DNA of 64,000 nt, from positions 62,001 through 126,000 of the forward strand of contig NZ_JAUSUB010000014.1 in assembly GCF_030813235.1 (NCBI RefSeq), given 5' to 3'. The first letter of the stretch is position 1; the number at the start of each line of letters is the position of its first letter. The position numbers were made by a program, and so were the translations under genes. Source of the stretch: Cytobacillus purgationiresistens. GTDB lineage: Bacteria > Bacillota > Bacilli > Bacillales > Cytobacillaceae. Positions 53,170-62,089 of the stretch are shown here, one piece after another. The notes below the pieces were generated by a model. The model ran no database searches. It was not told the origin of the DNA and was given only the letters and a program-made list of their open reading frames with translations.

Positions 53170-53325
53170 AAAGTCCTCCTTACTTTTAATTGAATTTTAC
53201 AATATAAACTTATATTGGTAAATTTTAATAGTTTCAATCGTTCTATTCATTTTACAAAGCATCTAACTCCTTGTTCTGAGCAATAATGAACAAGAAAGAA
53301 TACAGCCTTTTAAAGGAGAATGAAT

Positions 53326-53696
53326 ATGGATTATAAAAATATCACAGTTGCCGGCAGTGGAGTCTTAGAAGTCAAATTGCCTACCAAACCGCTTTCAAAG
53401 GATTTCATGTCTCTGTTTACGATATCAATGATGAAGCATTGGAACTTGCGAAGGAAAGAATCACGAAATTGAAGCAAAATTATTAAGCTGATTTAGGAGC
53501 TTCGGATGAAGATATTGATCATGCTTTTAAGCGCATAACCTTCAGCTCAGATTTTTGACTGGCAAGAGAGGTCTTGAAATCGGAGTATATCGATAAAGGA
53601 AAAACTGGGAGGGAAACTGGAGAAGGATTTTATACCTACCCTGATCCCGCTTTTGCGAAACCTGGGTTTTTAAAGGTTGACTGTGCTATTAAATAA
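53326..53696 (+). pseudogene. 3-hydroxyacyl-CoA dehydrogenase with large internal deletion
   Basis: An ATG with AAAGGAG begins MDYKNITVAGSGVL (NAD-binding G-x-G). A frame slip near 53365 restores FKGFHVSVYDINDEALELAK, ERITKLKQNY, then a TAA, ADLGASDEDIDHAFKRITF and a TGA. The sequence then jumps to the C-terminal part EYIDKGKTGRETGEGFYTYP, ending at 53696. More than half of the ~290-residue enzyme is missing. Relatives work in fatty-acid oxidation or butyrate-type pathways. Confidence 0.85.
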
Positions 53697-53698
53697 TG

Positions 53699-53735
53699 AG
53701 AAGGCGGATCTGATGATCGGGTCCGCCTTCTGTGC
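53699..53735 (+). terminator. Hairpin after the dehydrogenase remnant
   Basis: 10-bp stem AGAAGGCGGA (53699-53708) / TCCGCCTTCT (53722-53731). The T-run after it is weak (GTGCTTCCTTT). It survives from the intact operon. Confidence 0.65.
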
Positions 53736-53750
53736 TTCCTTTAACTTAAT

Positions 53751-54281
53751 TCAATCTGCTTTAATAATTGAATAAACATATACATCATGCGGCTGGCCAT
53801 CTTGATACATGTAATTCCTTAGGATTCCCTCTTTTAGAAAACCTGCATTTTCCAACAATTGATTGGATGCATCATTCTCAATAAACACGTGAGCGGCAAT
53901 ACGCGTTAAATTCATATGATTGAATCCATAATCAATTACTTTATGGATTGCCTCTGAAACATATCCTTTTCTCCAATAATTCGGATGAATTTCATACCCT
54001 ATTTCTGCTCTTCTATGTTTTGGCGACCAAGCATTGAATCCAATGGTCCCAGTGATCCCTTCTGTATCTTTGATTTGAATACCCCAACGTATGCCTCTTT
54101 TTTCTTGGAAACTATTTAAGAAAAATCTCACGAGATTTTCAGCTTGGTCTAACGTTTCCATCTTTTCCATTCCATAATACTTTGTAACATTACTATTGGA
54201 AAAACATGAAAAAATGTTTTCAGTGTCTTCTGTTGTAATTTCTCTTAAGATTAATTTATCCGTTTCGATGATAGGAAACAT
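53751..54281 (-). CDS. RimJ/RimL-type GNAT acetyltransferase
   Basis: 176 residues. MFPIIETDKLILREITTEDT opens like RimJ/YoaA, with GYEIHPNYWRKGYVSEAIHK (acetyl-CoA loop) and the conserved end NQLLENAGFLKEGILRNYMY. Acetylates protein N-termini or small molecules. The ATG at 54281 follows AAGGAGAG; the frame runs 15 codons further without a site. Confidence 0.88.
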   Translation of the reverse strand: MFPIIETDKLILREITTEDTENIFSCFSNSNVTKYYGMEKMETLDQAENLVRFFLNSFQEKRGIRWGIQIKDTEGITGTIGFNAWSPKHRRAEIGYEIHPNYWRKGYVSEAIHKVIDYGFNHMNLTRIAAHVFIENDASNQLLENAGFLKEGILRNYMYQDGQPHDVYVYSIIKAD

Positions 54282-54429
54282 GCAATCTCTCCTTGAAAAG
54301 TGATTATTAATTCTTCCCTTAGACAACTAAAAAACCCTTTATTTTTTTGTTCTAGTCGATTTGAAATTCTCTCTGATTGGTTTCCGATTTAATGAGTATC
54401 TCATCGACTTGGGCACCTAACTCTTCTTT

Positions 54430-54650
54430 CGATTACCTTTTTGATAAGTATCTAATCTGTTTGGGCAGCAGGCAACTTAATAAAGCCGCCTACATGGTGG
54501 ATATATCCGAAGGAATTGGTACCCACACCATGAGAAAAACATTCGGCTATTGGCACTATAAACAATTTAAGAACGTGGCAGAACTTCAAATGATTCTAAA
54601 TCATTCACATCCAGAAATCACTGCGGCTCTGACTATTCGATGGAATCTCC
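54430..54650 (+). pseudogene. Tyrosine recombinase (phage-type integrase) C-terminal remnant
   Basis: Reads DYLFDKYLICLG, then NKAAYMVDISEGIGTHTMRK, TFGYWHYKQFKNVAELQMIL and NHSHPEIT. GTHTMRKTFGYW carries the catalytic H-x-x-R and NHSHPEIT the next catalytic His. The part with the first catalytic Arg and the end with the nucleophile Tyr are missing or scrambled. A leftover of an integrated element; no att-like direct repeat was found nearby. Confidence 0.72.
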
Positions 54651-54764
54651 GGTCAAATCACTTCACTGTTCAAATTGGAATACTGAATGAGTAAGAATTA
54701 CAAGGTCAATCAAATAAAACAGAATCGGAGCTACATCTATAGCTTCATTAGAGACAAGTGGCTC

Positions 54765-54914
54765 TCAATGTATTTTCTTCTCTGGTTCGTGATTGTATTT
54801 TACGTAAATATTCTCGGTTGCGCTATAGAAACTGATGGGTGTGGCAATGACTTTATCCACTGTTGCTTTGTCGCCATCGTTCAGAGTGATGGTTTCATTT
54901 AACTCGATTATTTT
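54765..54914 (-). pseudogene. Remnant of a DUF4179/DUF5643-like outer domain
   Basis: About 49 open codons with a stop at each end: KIIELNETITLNDGDKATVD, KVIATPISFYSATENIYVKY. The beta-rich pattern resembles the extracytoplasmic part of anti-sigma factors such as that at 21301. The assignment is tentative. Confidence 0.4.
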
Positions 54915-54965
54915 CTAGCTTTCATTAGCTGAGCTTTTTATTTAGGTACCTTTCTATTAGGACAA

Positions 54966-54992
54966 ATAAAAAGCGTTAGTCATCTAACGCTT
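54966..54992 (-). terminator. Terminator that includes the stop codon of the SRPBCC gene
   Basis: AAGCGTTAG (54971-54979) and CTAACGCTT (54984-54992). Read leftward, the first arm contains the gene's last codons and its TAG, and a run of five T follows the second arm. Confidence 0.85.
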
Positions 54993-55457
54993 CTCTAAAT
55001 CTTGAACATATTTGTCATACCATTTTTTCCATTCATCTTCCCTTGATTCTATCGTTCTTCCATCCAGCAATGCTTGAATGACCTCTAGACATACATGCCA
55101 TCCAGCAAGATCCCTTGGCGTATGGCTAGTGATTGTTTTTATTTTTTCTATCATCACTAACCGGCAGCCATTGTCATCAGGGTACAGCTCGAATCTCACA
55201 ATATCTTCGGCCCAAGTGTACTCGAGAACAGAGTGCTCCTTGAGCGTTAGAATTTCCATTTTTTCATAGCTGCCGTCTCCCATATCAAACTTTATAAAGC
55301 CGCCTTCCCGCAAATCCTCTACGCTAAGTTCGGCAAACCATTTTGACAGCTGTTCATTATTTGTTAACATGGACCAGACTTGCTCTACTGAGTGCTCTAA
55401 TCTGCGTTCAAAGCGAGCGATATACTCGTTTCCTGCTTTTTGAATTTCCGCTATCAT
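54984..55457 (-). CDS. SRPBCC-family (AHSA1-like) protein
   Basis: 157 residues. ARFERRLEHSVEQVWSMLTN, LSKWFAELSVEDLREGGFIK and HTPRDLAGWHVCLEVIQALL place it in the AHSA1 branch. Third SRPBCC gene of the window (others at 35137 and 51368). ATG at 55457 with GAGGAGG. The terminator overlaps its last codons. Confidence 0.87.
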   Translation of the reverse strand: MIAEIQKAGNEYIARFERRLEHSVEQVWSMLTNNEQLSKWFAELSVEDLREGGFIKFDMGDGSYEKMEILTLKEHSVLEYTWAEDIVRFELYPDDNGCRLVMIEKIKTITSHTPRDLAGWHVCLEVIQALLDGRTIESREDEWKKWYDKYVQDLEKR

Positions 55458-55533
55458 TTTATTTCCTCCTCTTCATCAAATACACTTCTCTATCCTACTA
55501 GTTTCTCTATTATAAACCGTATGAATACGAAAA

Positions 55534-56457
55534 TTAAAACAATATCATCGCCAAATAAATGACCACAGTCACAGTGATGCTGCTTAATAGTGTGGAGTAT
55601 AGGACAACCTGTGCAGTGAGCTCTGGTTCTACATCATATTCTAATGCTAGAGTCGCTGTATTTCTCGAGGTAGGAAACGCGCTTGCAATCAACAGAGATT
55701 GAGCCAAAATACCATCTATGCTAAGCAAATAGATGAATAAAAGAGCGAAAGCAGGACCAACCAGTAGTCTGCCAATCACACTCCATGTAATCACACGGTG
55801 AAATGATTTGATCTTTATATTAGCAAGCTGAGCACCTAGCAAGAACAAAGCCAAACCGACAAATCCGCTGGAAAGCTGTTCAAGTGGAATAAGTGCAAAG
55901 GTAGGTAGATCGATATCGAATACCAGAAATACGATACCAAGTAAGAGCGCATGGATAATCGGCAATTTCAGGAGAGATTTCAGAATATCCTTAGCTGATT
56001 TCGTTGCAGACATTAAATTGTATAGACCATAGGTATATGTAAGGAGATTTTGAAATACAAGAATAATAATTTGGATGGATACCCCTAGAGGATTTGTACT
56101 AAATATAAGCTGGCTGACTGGCAAGCCGTAATTCCCCGAATTCATAAGTGAGATACTATTCTTTAACGCAGCGCCTTCATTGCGATTGAGCTTTAAAACC
56201 TTAGTTAATAGAGAGCTGATAATCATCAAAGTCACGGTAAATAAAAGAATATATAAAGCTAGTTTACTAAATAAGCGATAATCAAAATCAGTTTGATAAA
56301 TATTCAAGAAAATAGCTGCAGGCATAAAGCAGTAAGTAAGCAGTCTTGAAATCTGACCTAAATCAAATCTAAATTTCCTTTGCAATAGCGCTCCGACTGC
56401 GATTAACAGCAAAATAGGGAGAACAACATTTAAAAATACGATAATAAAGTAATTCAT
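55534..56457 (-). CDS. AEC-family transporter (auxin efflux carrier-like)
   Basis: 307 residues, about 10 membrane helices in two halves. Family features: NVVLPILLLIAVGALLQRKF, RLLTYCFMPAAIFLNIY, the broken-helix region NSGNYGLPVSQLIF and the C-terminal ASAFPTSRNTATLALEYD. Exports or imports organic acids and amino-acid derivatives. ATG at 56457 behind GGAG. Downstream of the LysR gene on the same strand, which may control it. Confidence 0.9.
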   Translation of the reverse strand: MNYFIIVFLNVVLPILLLIAVGALLQRKFRFDLGQISRLLTYCFMPAAIFLNIYQTDFDYRLFSKLALYILLFTVTLMIISSLLTKVLKLNRNEGAALKNSISLMNSGNYGLPVSQLIFSTNPLGVSIQIIILVFQNLLTYTYGLYNLMSATKSAKDILKSLLKLPIIHALLLGIVFLVFDIDLPTFALIPLEQLSSGFVGLALFLLGAQLANIKIKSFHRVITWSVIGRLLVGPAFALLFIYLLSIDGILAQSLLIASAFPTSRNTATLALEYDVEPELTAQVVLYSTLLSSITVTVVIYLAMILF

Positions 56458-56648
56458 GAGGATACTCCGATCTTAAAGCAATGTAGTGACTTCTCACCTA
56501 AATCTTATATTATTAATCACCATTGGTAAATTTTATTAAATTTATAGAGATTGATAATTTTTACTTATGACAGATAAAAATCCGCTAGACAAGTACTCTA
56601 ACGGAAGTGCTCTCTTATATATGATTACTTGAGGCATGATGGGGTGTA

Positions 56649-57536
56649 CTAATGATTATTTTTACAAGTCTCAATAAATTTATTTACGAGCAAGCTTTGT
56701 TTCTCTTCTTGTCGCGTACAAATCGCAATTTTATGCTTGATATGTACATCTTGAACATGCACCCGTGCTAATTGTTGCCGCTCTACGTATTCCCGAACAA
56801 CAAGCGATGAGATGAAATTTGCCCCATAGCCCGCCATGACAGAACGGATCGTTTCATTAAGTCCACTAAATTGCAAAGCTACCTTTGGCGGTTTTAACTG
56901 ATGGGAATGACAGAGTGAAAATAAGTGCTCTCTCATTAAACTTCCCTCTTCGCGCATAATAAATGGCTCCTTCACCATTTCTGCTAATGTAATTGACTGA
57001 TTGGCATATGGATGATTCGGAGCAACAACGAACCAAAGTTCATCTTCAAACAATTCATCCCATACCACTTCTTCAGGCCTTTCCGACATACCACCGCCAT
57101 AGATTGCAATATCTGCTTTATAATGCTGGAGTTGTTCAAATGCATCCTTCGTATTTGTTGTTGTTATCATCACATTCACATTTTCGTTTTTCCGCTTAAA
57201 GGTGGCAGCCCACCTCGGAATTAAGAAATTGGCTGGCAAATACGTAGCTACAATTCGAATTGTGCCGGCCTCACCTTGTCGATAGTCTTCAATAAACGAC
57301 TCAATCTGATCTTCTAATGAGAAAAGATTTTCCGCTTTTACCGTCAACTCTTCTCCAAATTCAGTTAACACTACACTTCTTCCCTGCTGCTTAAATAGTG
57401 ACATTCCAATCTCTTGTTCGAATTTTTTTATTTGGCTAGAAACGGCTGGCTGACTAATCCGCATCCGTTCTGCCGCTTTAGTAAAACTGCCTAATTTCGC
57501 TACCTGGTAAAACAGGCGCAACCCATGTATATTCAA
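56649..57536 (-). CDS. LysR-family transcriptional regulator
   Basis: 295 residues. HTH (LNIHGLRLFYQVAKLGSFTK, RMRISQPAVSSQIKKFEQEI) and a periplasmic-binding-like effector domain (GEAGTIRIVATYLPANFLIP, VMAGYGANFISSLVVREYVE). TTG start at 57536, five bases from GGAGGGG; the frame extends eight codons up through that site. Divergent from the O-methyltransferase at 57660 with 123 bp between them, the classic LysR arrangement, so that gene is the likely target. Confidence 0.89.
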   Translation of the reverse strand: MNIHGLRLFYQVAKLGSFTKAAERMRISQPAVSSQIKKFEQEIGMSLFKQQGRSVVLTEFGEELTVKAENLFSLEDQIESFIEDYRQGEAGTIRIVATYLPANFLIPRWAATFKRKNENVNVMITTTNTKDAFEQLQHYKADIAIYGGGMSERPEEVVWDELFEDELWFVVAPNHPYANQSITLAEMVKEPFIMREEGSLMREHLFSLCHSHQLKPPKVALQFSGLNETIRSVMAGYGANFISSLVVREYVERQQLARVHVQDVHIKHKIAICTRQEEKQSLLVNKFIETCKNNH

Positions 57537-57659
57537 CGATTCCCCTCCACACATAAACAAAAGTTATAGTTTAATAAAAATAATATATTTTTCTTATGAT
57601 TTATCCTACCATATACTAAACATGAAAGCAGAATAATTCTAGAAAAAGGGGATTTGGAC

Positions 57660-58325
57660 ATGAAAAATGATATCGTTTGGTCTGAAGTAGATGCTTATTT
57701 TATTGAGAAGCTCATTACATTTGATTCAACACTCGAAGATGTATTACAGGCAAATAAAGAGGCTGGTATTCCAGAAATCGATGTATCTCCACCACAAGGA
57801 AAACTGCTGAATCTTCTAGCTAAACTAAAAGGCGCAAAAACTGTCCTGGAAATTGGCACATTAGGCGGCTATAGCAGCATATGGTTTGCACGCGCCCTAC
57901 CTGAAAACGGAAAGGTCTATACACTAGAAGTTGAACCTGCACATGCAAAAGTGGCACGGCAAAACATTCAAAATGCAGGTTACACAGATCAAATCGAAGT
58001 CATTGTTGGAAAGGCTCTGGATTCATTGCCAGCATTAATAGAAAAAGGATTAACTTTTGATTTAATCTTCATCGATGCTGATAAACAAAATAACCCCGAG
58101 TACTTAAAATGGGCAATGAAATTAGCGAGTCCCGGCGCACTTATTATCGCTGATAACGTGGTAAGAAACGGAGAAGTTACTGATGAAAACAGTGAAGATG
58201 AACGCGTACTAGGCGTACGTCGCTTTATGGATTTATTAGAAAAAGAACCGCTTATTGAAGCCACTGCGATTCAAACTGTCGGCCAAAAAGGTTATGATGG
58301 GTTCATTATTGGAATTGTTAAATAG
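57660..58325 (+). CDS. Class I O-methyltransferase (CCoAOMT-like)
   Basis: 221 residues, close to the protein at 7392-8063 over its whole length (VSPPQGKLLNLLAKLKGAK, VLEIGTLGGYSSIWFARALP, FIDADKQNNPEYLKWA, IIADNVVRNGEV). Metal- and SAM-binding residues are kept. ATG at 57660 with AAAGGGGA. Divergent from the LysR gene. The copies share the GYDGF-x-x-G-x-V-K end, so they arose by duplication. Confidence 0.9.
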   Translation: MKNDIVWSEVDAYFIEKLITFDSTLEDVLQANKEAGIPEIDVSPPQGKLLNLLAKLKGAKTVLEIGTLGGYSSIWFARALPENGKVYTLEVEPAHAKVARQNIQNAGYTDQIEVIVGKALDSLPALIEKGLTFDLIFIDADKQNNPEYLKWAMKLASPGALIIADNVVRNGEVTDENSEDERVLGVRRFMDLLEKEPLIEATAIQTVGQKGYDGFIIGIVK

Positions 58326-58414
58326 GCAGTGAGCAAATGATTGAATCAAAACCCTTAAATCTGGAGATTAATTTGGATAAAAGATGGATCATTTATCCAC
58401 CTGGATTGGAATAC

Positions 58415-58447
58415 AAAAGTCAAGGCTCTGATAGCCTTGACTTTTAC
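58415..58447 (+). terminator. Terminator after the O-methyltransferase gene
   Basis: 13-bp perfect stem AAAAGTCAAGGCT (58415-58427) / AGCCTTGACTTTT (58433-58445), followed by TACATT. It can act in both directions. Confidence 0.85.
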
Positions 58448-58501
58448 ATTATTGCATTATTAAGATATCCCTTATAGCTAAGGTCTTCTTCCAGTAACCA
58501 A

Positions 58502-58621
58502 TTAAAAGATAAGGACGATTAATGCAACAACGAGCAGCAAATGAACTAAACTACCACCAACACCGCCAATAAACCCTAAAAGCCATAATACTAAAATTAC
58601 TAAAAATATAGTCCAAAGCAT
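58502..58621 (-). CDS. lmo0937-family small membrane protein, 39 residues
   Basis: MLWTIFLVILVLWLLGFIGG then VGGSLVHLLLVVALIVLIF: two hydrophobic helices joined at a Gly-rich turn, the pattern of the lmo0937 family of stress-induced membrane peptides. ATG at 58621 after GGAAGTTG. A sigma-B-like promoter lies 50 bp upstream, fitting general-stress control. Confidence 0.8.
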   Translation of the reverse strand: MLWTIFLVILVLWLLGFIGGVGGSLVHLLLVVALIVLIF

Positions 58622-58671
58622 AATGTCAACTTCCAAATAAGTATTCTTACATTTATTAAGATAATTTTAAT

Positions 58672-58697
58672 GTACCCCAATGAAATTACCCTAAAAC
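58672..58697 (-). promoter_or_regulatory. Sigma-B-like promoter
   Basis: Read leftward: GTTTTA (58697-58692), 14-base spacer, GGGTAC (58677-58672). The consensus is GTTTAA-N12-15-GGGTAT. It lies 50 bp upstream of the 39-residue membrane protein. Confidence 0.65.
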
Positions 58698-58740
58698 ATT
58701 TAGGATTTTCTATATAGCTTTTTTCTTAGAATATACAGCT

Positions 58741-59350
58741 CCGCTTTTCCTTCAAAAATGATGTGGTCTAATCGTTGGATTAGAACATCAAAATCCGCTT
58801 TTCCTCTAATAAAGTGTTCTAATCATTGGATTAGAACATGAAATTCCGCTTTTCCTCTAAAAATGTGGTCTAATCGTTGGATTGGAACATTAAAATCCGC
58901 TTTTCCTCTAAAAATGTGGTCTAATCGTTGGATTAGAACATAATAATCCGTTTTTCCTCTAAAAATGTGGTCTAATCGTTGGATTAGAACATAATTATCC
59001 GCTTTTTCTCTAAAAATGTGGTCTAATCGTTGGATTAGAACATAATTATCCGCTTTTTCTCTAAAAATGTGGTCTAATCGTTGGATTAGAACATGAATTT
59101 CCGCTTTTCCTTTAAAAATGTGGTCTAATCGTTGGATTAGAACATAATAATCCGCTTTTCCTCTAAAAATGTGGTCTAATCGTTGGATTAGAACATAATA
59201 ATCCGCTTTTCCTCTAAAAATGTGGTCTAATCGTTGGATTGGAACATAATAATCCGCTTTTCCTCTAAAAATGTGGTCTAATCGTTGGATTAGAACATGA
59301 ATTTCCGTTTTCCTTTTAAAAATATGTTCTAATCATTGGATCAGAACATA
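58741..59350. repeat. Tandem array of 51-bp units with a palindromic core, 12 copies
   Basis: The core (GG or GTT)CTAATC-GTTG-GATTAGAAC starts at 58764, 58815, 58866 and every 51 bp to 59325. The spacer is ATAATAATCCGCTTTTCCTC then TAAAAATG. The second and last copies have the full palindrome TGTTCTAATC-ATTG-GATTAGAACA; inner copies have GGTCTAATC on the left. The arms and the CGCTTTTC block match the array at 22960. The flanking gene-free DNA 59351-59627 is AT-rich without visible features. Confidence 0.95.
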
Positions 59351-59627
59351 AGAACCTAATCTTCTTTCAAAGGTGGTTGCTATTACAGCACACATTCCTT
59401 TTTTGATAAACCTCATATTCTATAAAAACAACATCATTCCTCAAGATGGTTTTCTTTTTTCCAATTAACAATAACTACTATAGATATTGATAATGGTATT
59501 TATTCTTTTCCTTACTATGCTTTGACAAATCATATACAGAACCTTATCATAACTATATAACGAACAAATGCATATTTTTTAAAAGCTCACACATAAACTT
59601 TAATTAATAATCAAAGGAGGGCATCAA

Positions 59628-59879
59628 ATGGAATTTAACAGACGAATTAGTTTAGGCTACAACCAAATATTGAATCATTTAGCCGAATCAACATTTAGAT
59701 TAAAACCACAGGATTCAATCGAAGCTTTAGAAATCGCTTATGAACAGAATTGTTATACGGGCTTTAGAGAATATCTGCTGATGCGGCCGCTTCAATCTGA
59801 AACTAGAAAGCTTGTCACTTTGTACAACAAAGACAAATTCGAATTAGAATATAAAAATAATAAAACAGTGGATCTATAA
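59628..59879 (+). CDS. Hypothetical protein, 83 residues
   Basis: Strong AAAGGAGGG before the ATG. A soluble, charged, largely helical protein (MEFNRRISLGYNQILNHLAE, IEALEIAYEQNCYTGFREYL). Not recognised. Its own terminator follows. Confidence 0.7.
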   Translation: MEFNRRISLGYNQILNHLAESTFRLKPQDSIEALEIAYEQNCYTGFREYLLMRPLQSETRKLVTLYNKDKFELEYKNNKTVDL

Positions 59880-59891
59880 TAAATTGATATG

Positions 59892-59924
59892 AACTATCCT
59901 AATCATTTTAGGGTAGTTTTTTTA
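59892..59924 (+). terminator. Terminator of the 83-residue gene
   Basis: ACTATCCTAA (59893-59902) and TTAGGGTAGT (59908-59917), one G-U pair, followed by seven T. A second hairpin (AACACC-ATCCT ... AGGAT-CGTGTT, about 59957-60005) flanked by A and T runs serves the converging side. Confidence 0.85.
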
Positions 59925-60014
59925 GAATGAATTGGAATTTCCCAGGAAAATCAAAAAAAACACCATCCTGTCTAAAAAACTGCTTACCACAAGGATCGTG
60001 TTTTTTTTATCTTA

Positions 60015-60526
60015 TTATAGACCAATCTTACTTAAGATATAATCTGTTTCCTGTACTTCGGTTGCGATGCCTACTGCTCTGCTATGCCAGCCACCTTGTA
60101 ATTTCCACGTATCATTATGATCGTTGTCGACCAATTTATAATTTCCCTCTTTCCATCTTCCAAGGATGCTTTCATATAATTCGTAACTTTCTAAATTGCT
60201 TTTATTCTCTTCGACGGCATGATACAGATTTTCAATTCTTAACTGCGTAATCATAAATGAACCCCATTTTTGATCAGATATGACTTTTTGGTGTGACATC
60301 TTGTGGATTGTGTTTTGACTATCTTGATATTCAAGATGAACTTCATATCTACTATTTACTTTATAGTCAATCCAGTATTCACGAACGATATTAAAAAGCG
60401 CCCCTACCTTTTCTAATCAATCAGCAGAAATCGGATGATATCGATAATTCGATGTTTGGGCACTATTTAATAACAGAATCGATAAAAAGTGGTCATGATA
60501 AATATAATTAAAGTTAAAACCGTCAC
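60015..60526 (-). pseudogene. Broken DUF6241-like membrane-anchored protein
   Basis: A GTG at 60526 with AAGGAGG starts a membrane helix VLTLIIFIMTTFYRFCY, then a stop. After frame changes and a TGA the sequence continues LEKVGALFNIVREYWIDYKV and NSRYEVHLEYQDSQ, then the intact C-terminal MSHQKVISDQKWGSFMITQL, ILGRWKEGNYKLVDNDHNDT and WKLQGG. HQKV-x-x-x-KWG and DHN-x-x-W-x-LQGG match the DUF6241 family as I remember it. The last 94 codons remain open but the start region is destroyed. Confidence 0.65.
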
Positions 60527-60567
60527 AGCCCTCCTTTCCCAACGACTAATTTAGAAGGAGGGATAAT

Positions 60568-61089
60568 ATGGGGAAGTATCTTATCATCTTGTTTTTAAGT
60601 ATCGGTTTAGCCGCTTGTTCCATCGCTCAAAGCGAGGGCGATAAAAAGAATGACCACAATCAAATAGAAGCAAAAGTGATTAACGAAGCTGACGAAATCC
60701 ATTTTTCGAATGGAAATGGGCGTGTTCAAATATCCTTTGTAGAAGAGGCTACTCAATTCTTAGTTTTAGCTGAGAAGCTTAATCCGAAGCAAACCTATTC
60801 AATAAGCCTAGGAAACAATGATGGTGGTGGCGTAATTTTTGGACCTGAAGAGAATGTTGAACTCAGTAAAGGAGAAATAGTCGGTGATACTTCTTTTCAA
60901 CCTAATGCCAATGGTGAATTATTTGTTTCAATGCTTAACCCGAATCGAGTTGTTCAAAAGAAGAGCGAGTTAACGATACTAATAAAATCAGACAGTGGAA
61001 AAATAGATATATATCAATCTGAACCGTTTAAAATTATGATAAGAAAAGAAGATAAATATCTGAAAAGTCCTTATCTTTTTAGTAATTAA
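60568..61089 (+). CDS. Secreted lipoprotein of unknown function
   Basis: 173 residues. Signal peptide MGKYLIILFLSIGLAAC with lipobox LAAC (Cys17). The mature part is one beta-rich domain (GRVQISFVEEATQFLVLAEK, YSISLGNNDGGGVIFGPEEN, LTILIKSDSGKIDIY), perhaps Ig-like. ATG behind GAAGGAGGG. Monocistronic. Confidence 0.8.
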   Translation: MGKYLIILFLSIGLAACSIAQSEGDKKNDHNQIEAKVINEADEIHFSNGNGRVQISFVEEATQFLVLAEKLNPKQTYSISLGNNDGGGVIFGPEENVELSKGEIVGDTSFQPNANGELFVSMLNPNRVVQKKSELTILIKSDSGKIDIYQSEPFKIMIRKEDKYLKSPYLFSN

Positions 61090-61262
61090 AAAGAGGAATC
61101 ATTCTCTCAACCGCTTTATCATATGCTGTAAAATCGGTTTTCAACATAGCCTAAAAACGGAGTGATGCTCAAAGTTTCATTCTTAGATTAGGCAAAGTCA
61201 TATTTAATACAAATGGGCATATCATTTATAGGCTATTCAATTTTGAAAGGAGTTGTTTATAT

Positions 61263-61913
61263 TTGGCTGTTTCTTATATGGATTTTACGGCACCAAATGT
61301 ACAGTACTTCAGTGATCTCAATAAGAACAGGCTATTTACCGGTAACTCACAAAATTTCATCAATTCGCTAGGAAGAAATCACCTCAACACTTTAGGTAAT
61401 GTTTCATTATTAGATATTTTCTTAAGCAGGGAAAAAGTGGTTGAACCTCACATTCATCAAAATGCTTCTGAGCTCGTATATTGTATCTCTGGTTCTGCGG
61501 TTGTATCACTTATTAATCCTTTCACAAATAAATTACACAATATACCGGTTAAACCAGGGCAGGTTGCCAACGTACCTCAAGGGTGGTGGCATTATGAAAT
61601 TGCTGCAGAAGATCATACCCACTTATTAGCAATCTTTGATGCTCCTTATCCTGAAGCGATATTTGGATCAGATATCCTCAGATTAACACCAGCTCACATT
61701 TGGGCTCACACCTATTGCCTGGACGAGAACAAGTGGAAAGAAGCAGTAGCTCCAATCAAAAAGACAACCTATATTGGTCCTTCTGATGACTGTAATAAGA
61801 ACAGGAACGATCAGCACCAACAATATTATTACGAGTATCAACAGCCACCTGTAAATTATCAAAACCCTTCCTATATCCATCCATACTATGCTCCACCAAC
61901 CAATCATTTTTGA
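61263..61913 (+). CDS. Cupin-domain protein with Tyr/Pro-rich tail
   Basis: 216 residues. One cupin with all four metal ligands: EPHIHQNASELVY (His63, His65, Glu70) and PQGWWHYEI (His110), similar to one half of oxalate decarboxylase. The last 50 residues are Tyr-, Gln- and Pro-rich (QHQQYYYEYQQPPVNYQNPS), a composition typical of spore-coat or surface proteins, so a coat-associated cupin is a fair guess. TTG start at 61263 after AAAGGAG; an ATG five codons on is possible. Confidence 0.8.
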   Translation: MAVSYMDFTAPNVQYFSDLNKNRLFTGNSQNFINSLGRNHLNTLGNVSLLDIFLSREKVVEPHIHQNASELVYCISGSAVVSLINPFTNKLHNIPVKPGQVANVPQGWWHYEIAAEDHTHLLAIFDAPYPEAIFGSDILRLTPAHIWAHTYCLDENKWKEAVAPIKKTTYIGPSDDCNKNRNDQHQQYYYEYQQPPVNYQNPSYIHPYYAPPTNHF

Positions 61914-61962
61914 AATTGATGCCTCATACCACTTACGAAGTCTTTTCCAACTGAAGCAGTTC

Positions 61963-61997
61963 AAAGACTCTGGTACTGTACCAAAGTCTTTGTTTCA
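61963..61997 (+). terminator. Terminator of the cupin gene
   Basis: AAAGACT-C-TGGTA-CTG-TACCA-A-AGTCTTT (61963-61991), a 12-bp stem with one mismatched pair, followed by GTTTCATATT. Confidence 0.75.
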
Positions 61998-62089
61998 TAT
62001 TACATGATTATATCGCCTAGACATAAAAGATTTGTCTAAGTCTCTCCCTTTTGCAGAAATGATTAAGAGCGGTATTAAGCTTTTTTCTC

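Noticed and set aside
54687-54902. 71-residue plus-strand membrane protein
   Set aside because: No ribosome site; the opposite strand carries a recognisable domain remnant.
58741-59350. CRISPR array
   Set aside because: The between-palindrome segments are conserved and not unique; no cas genes.
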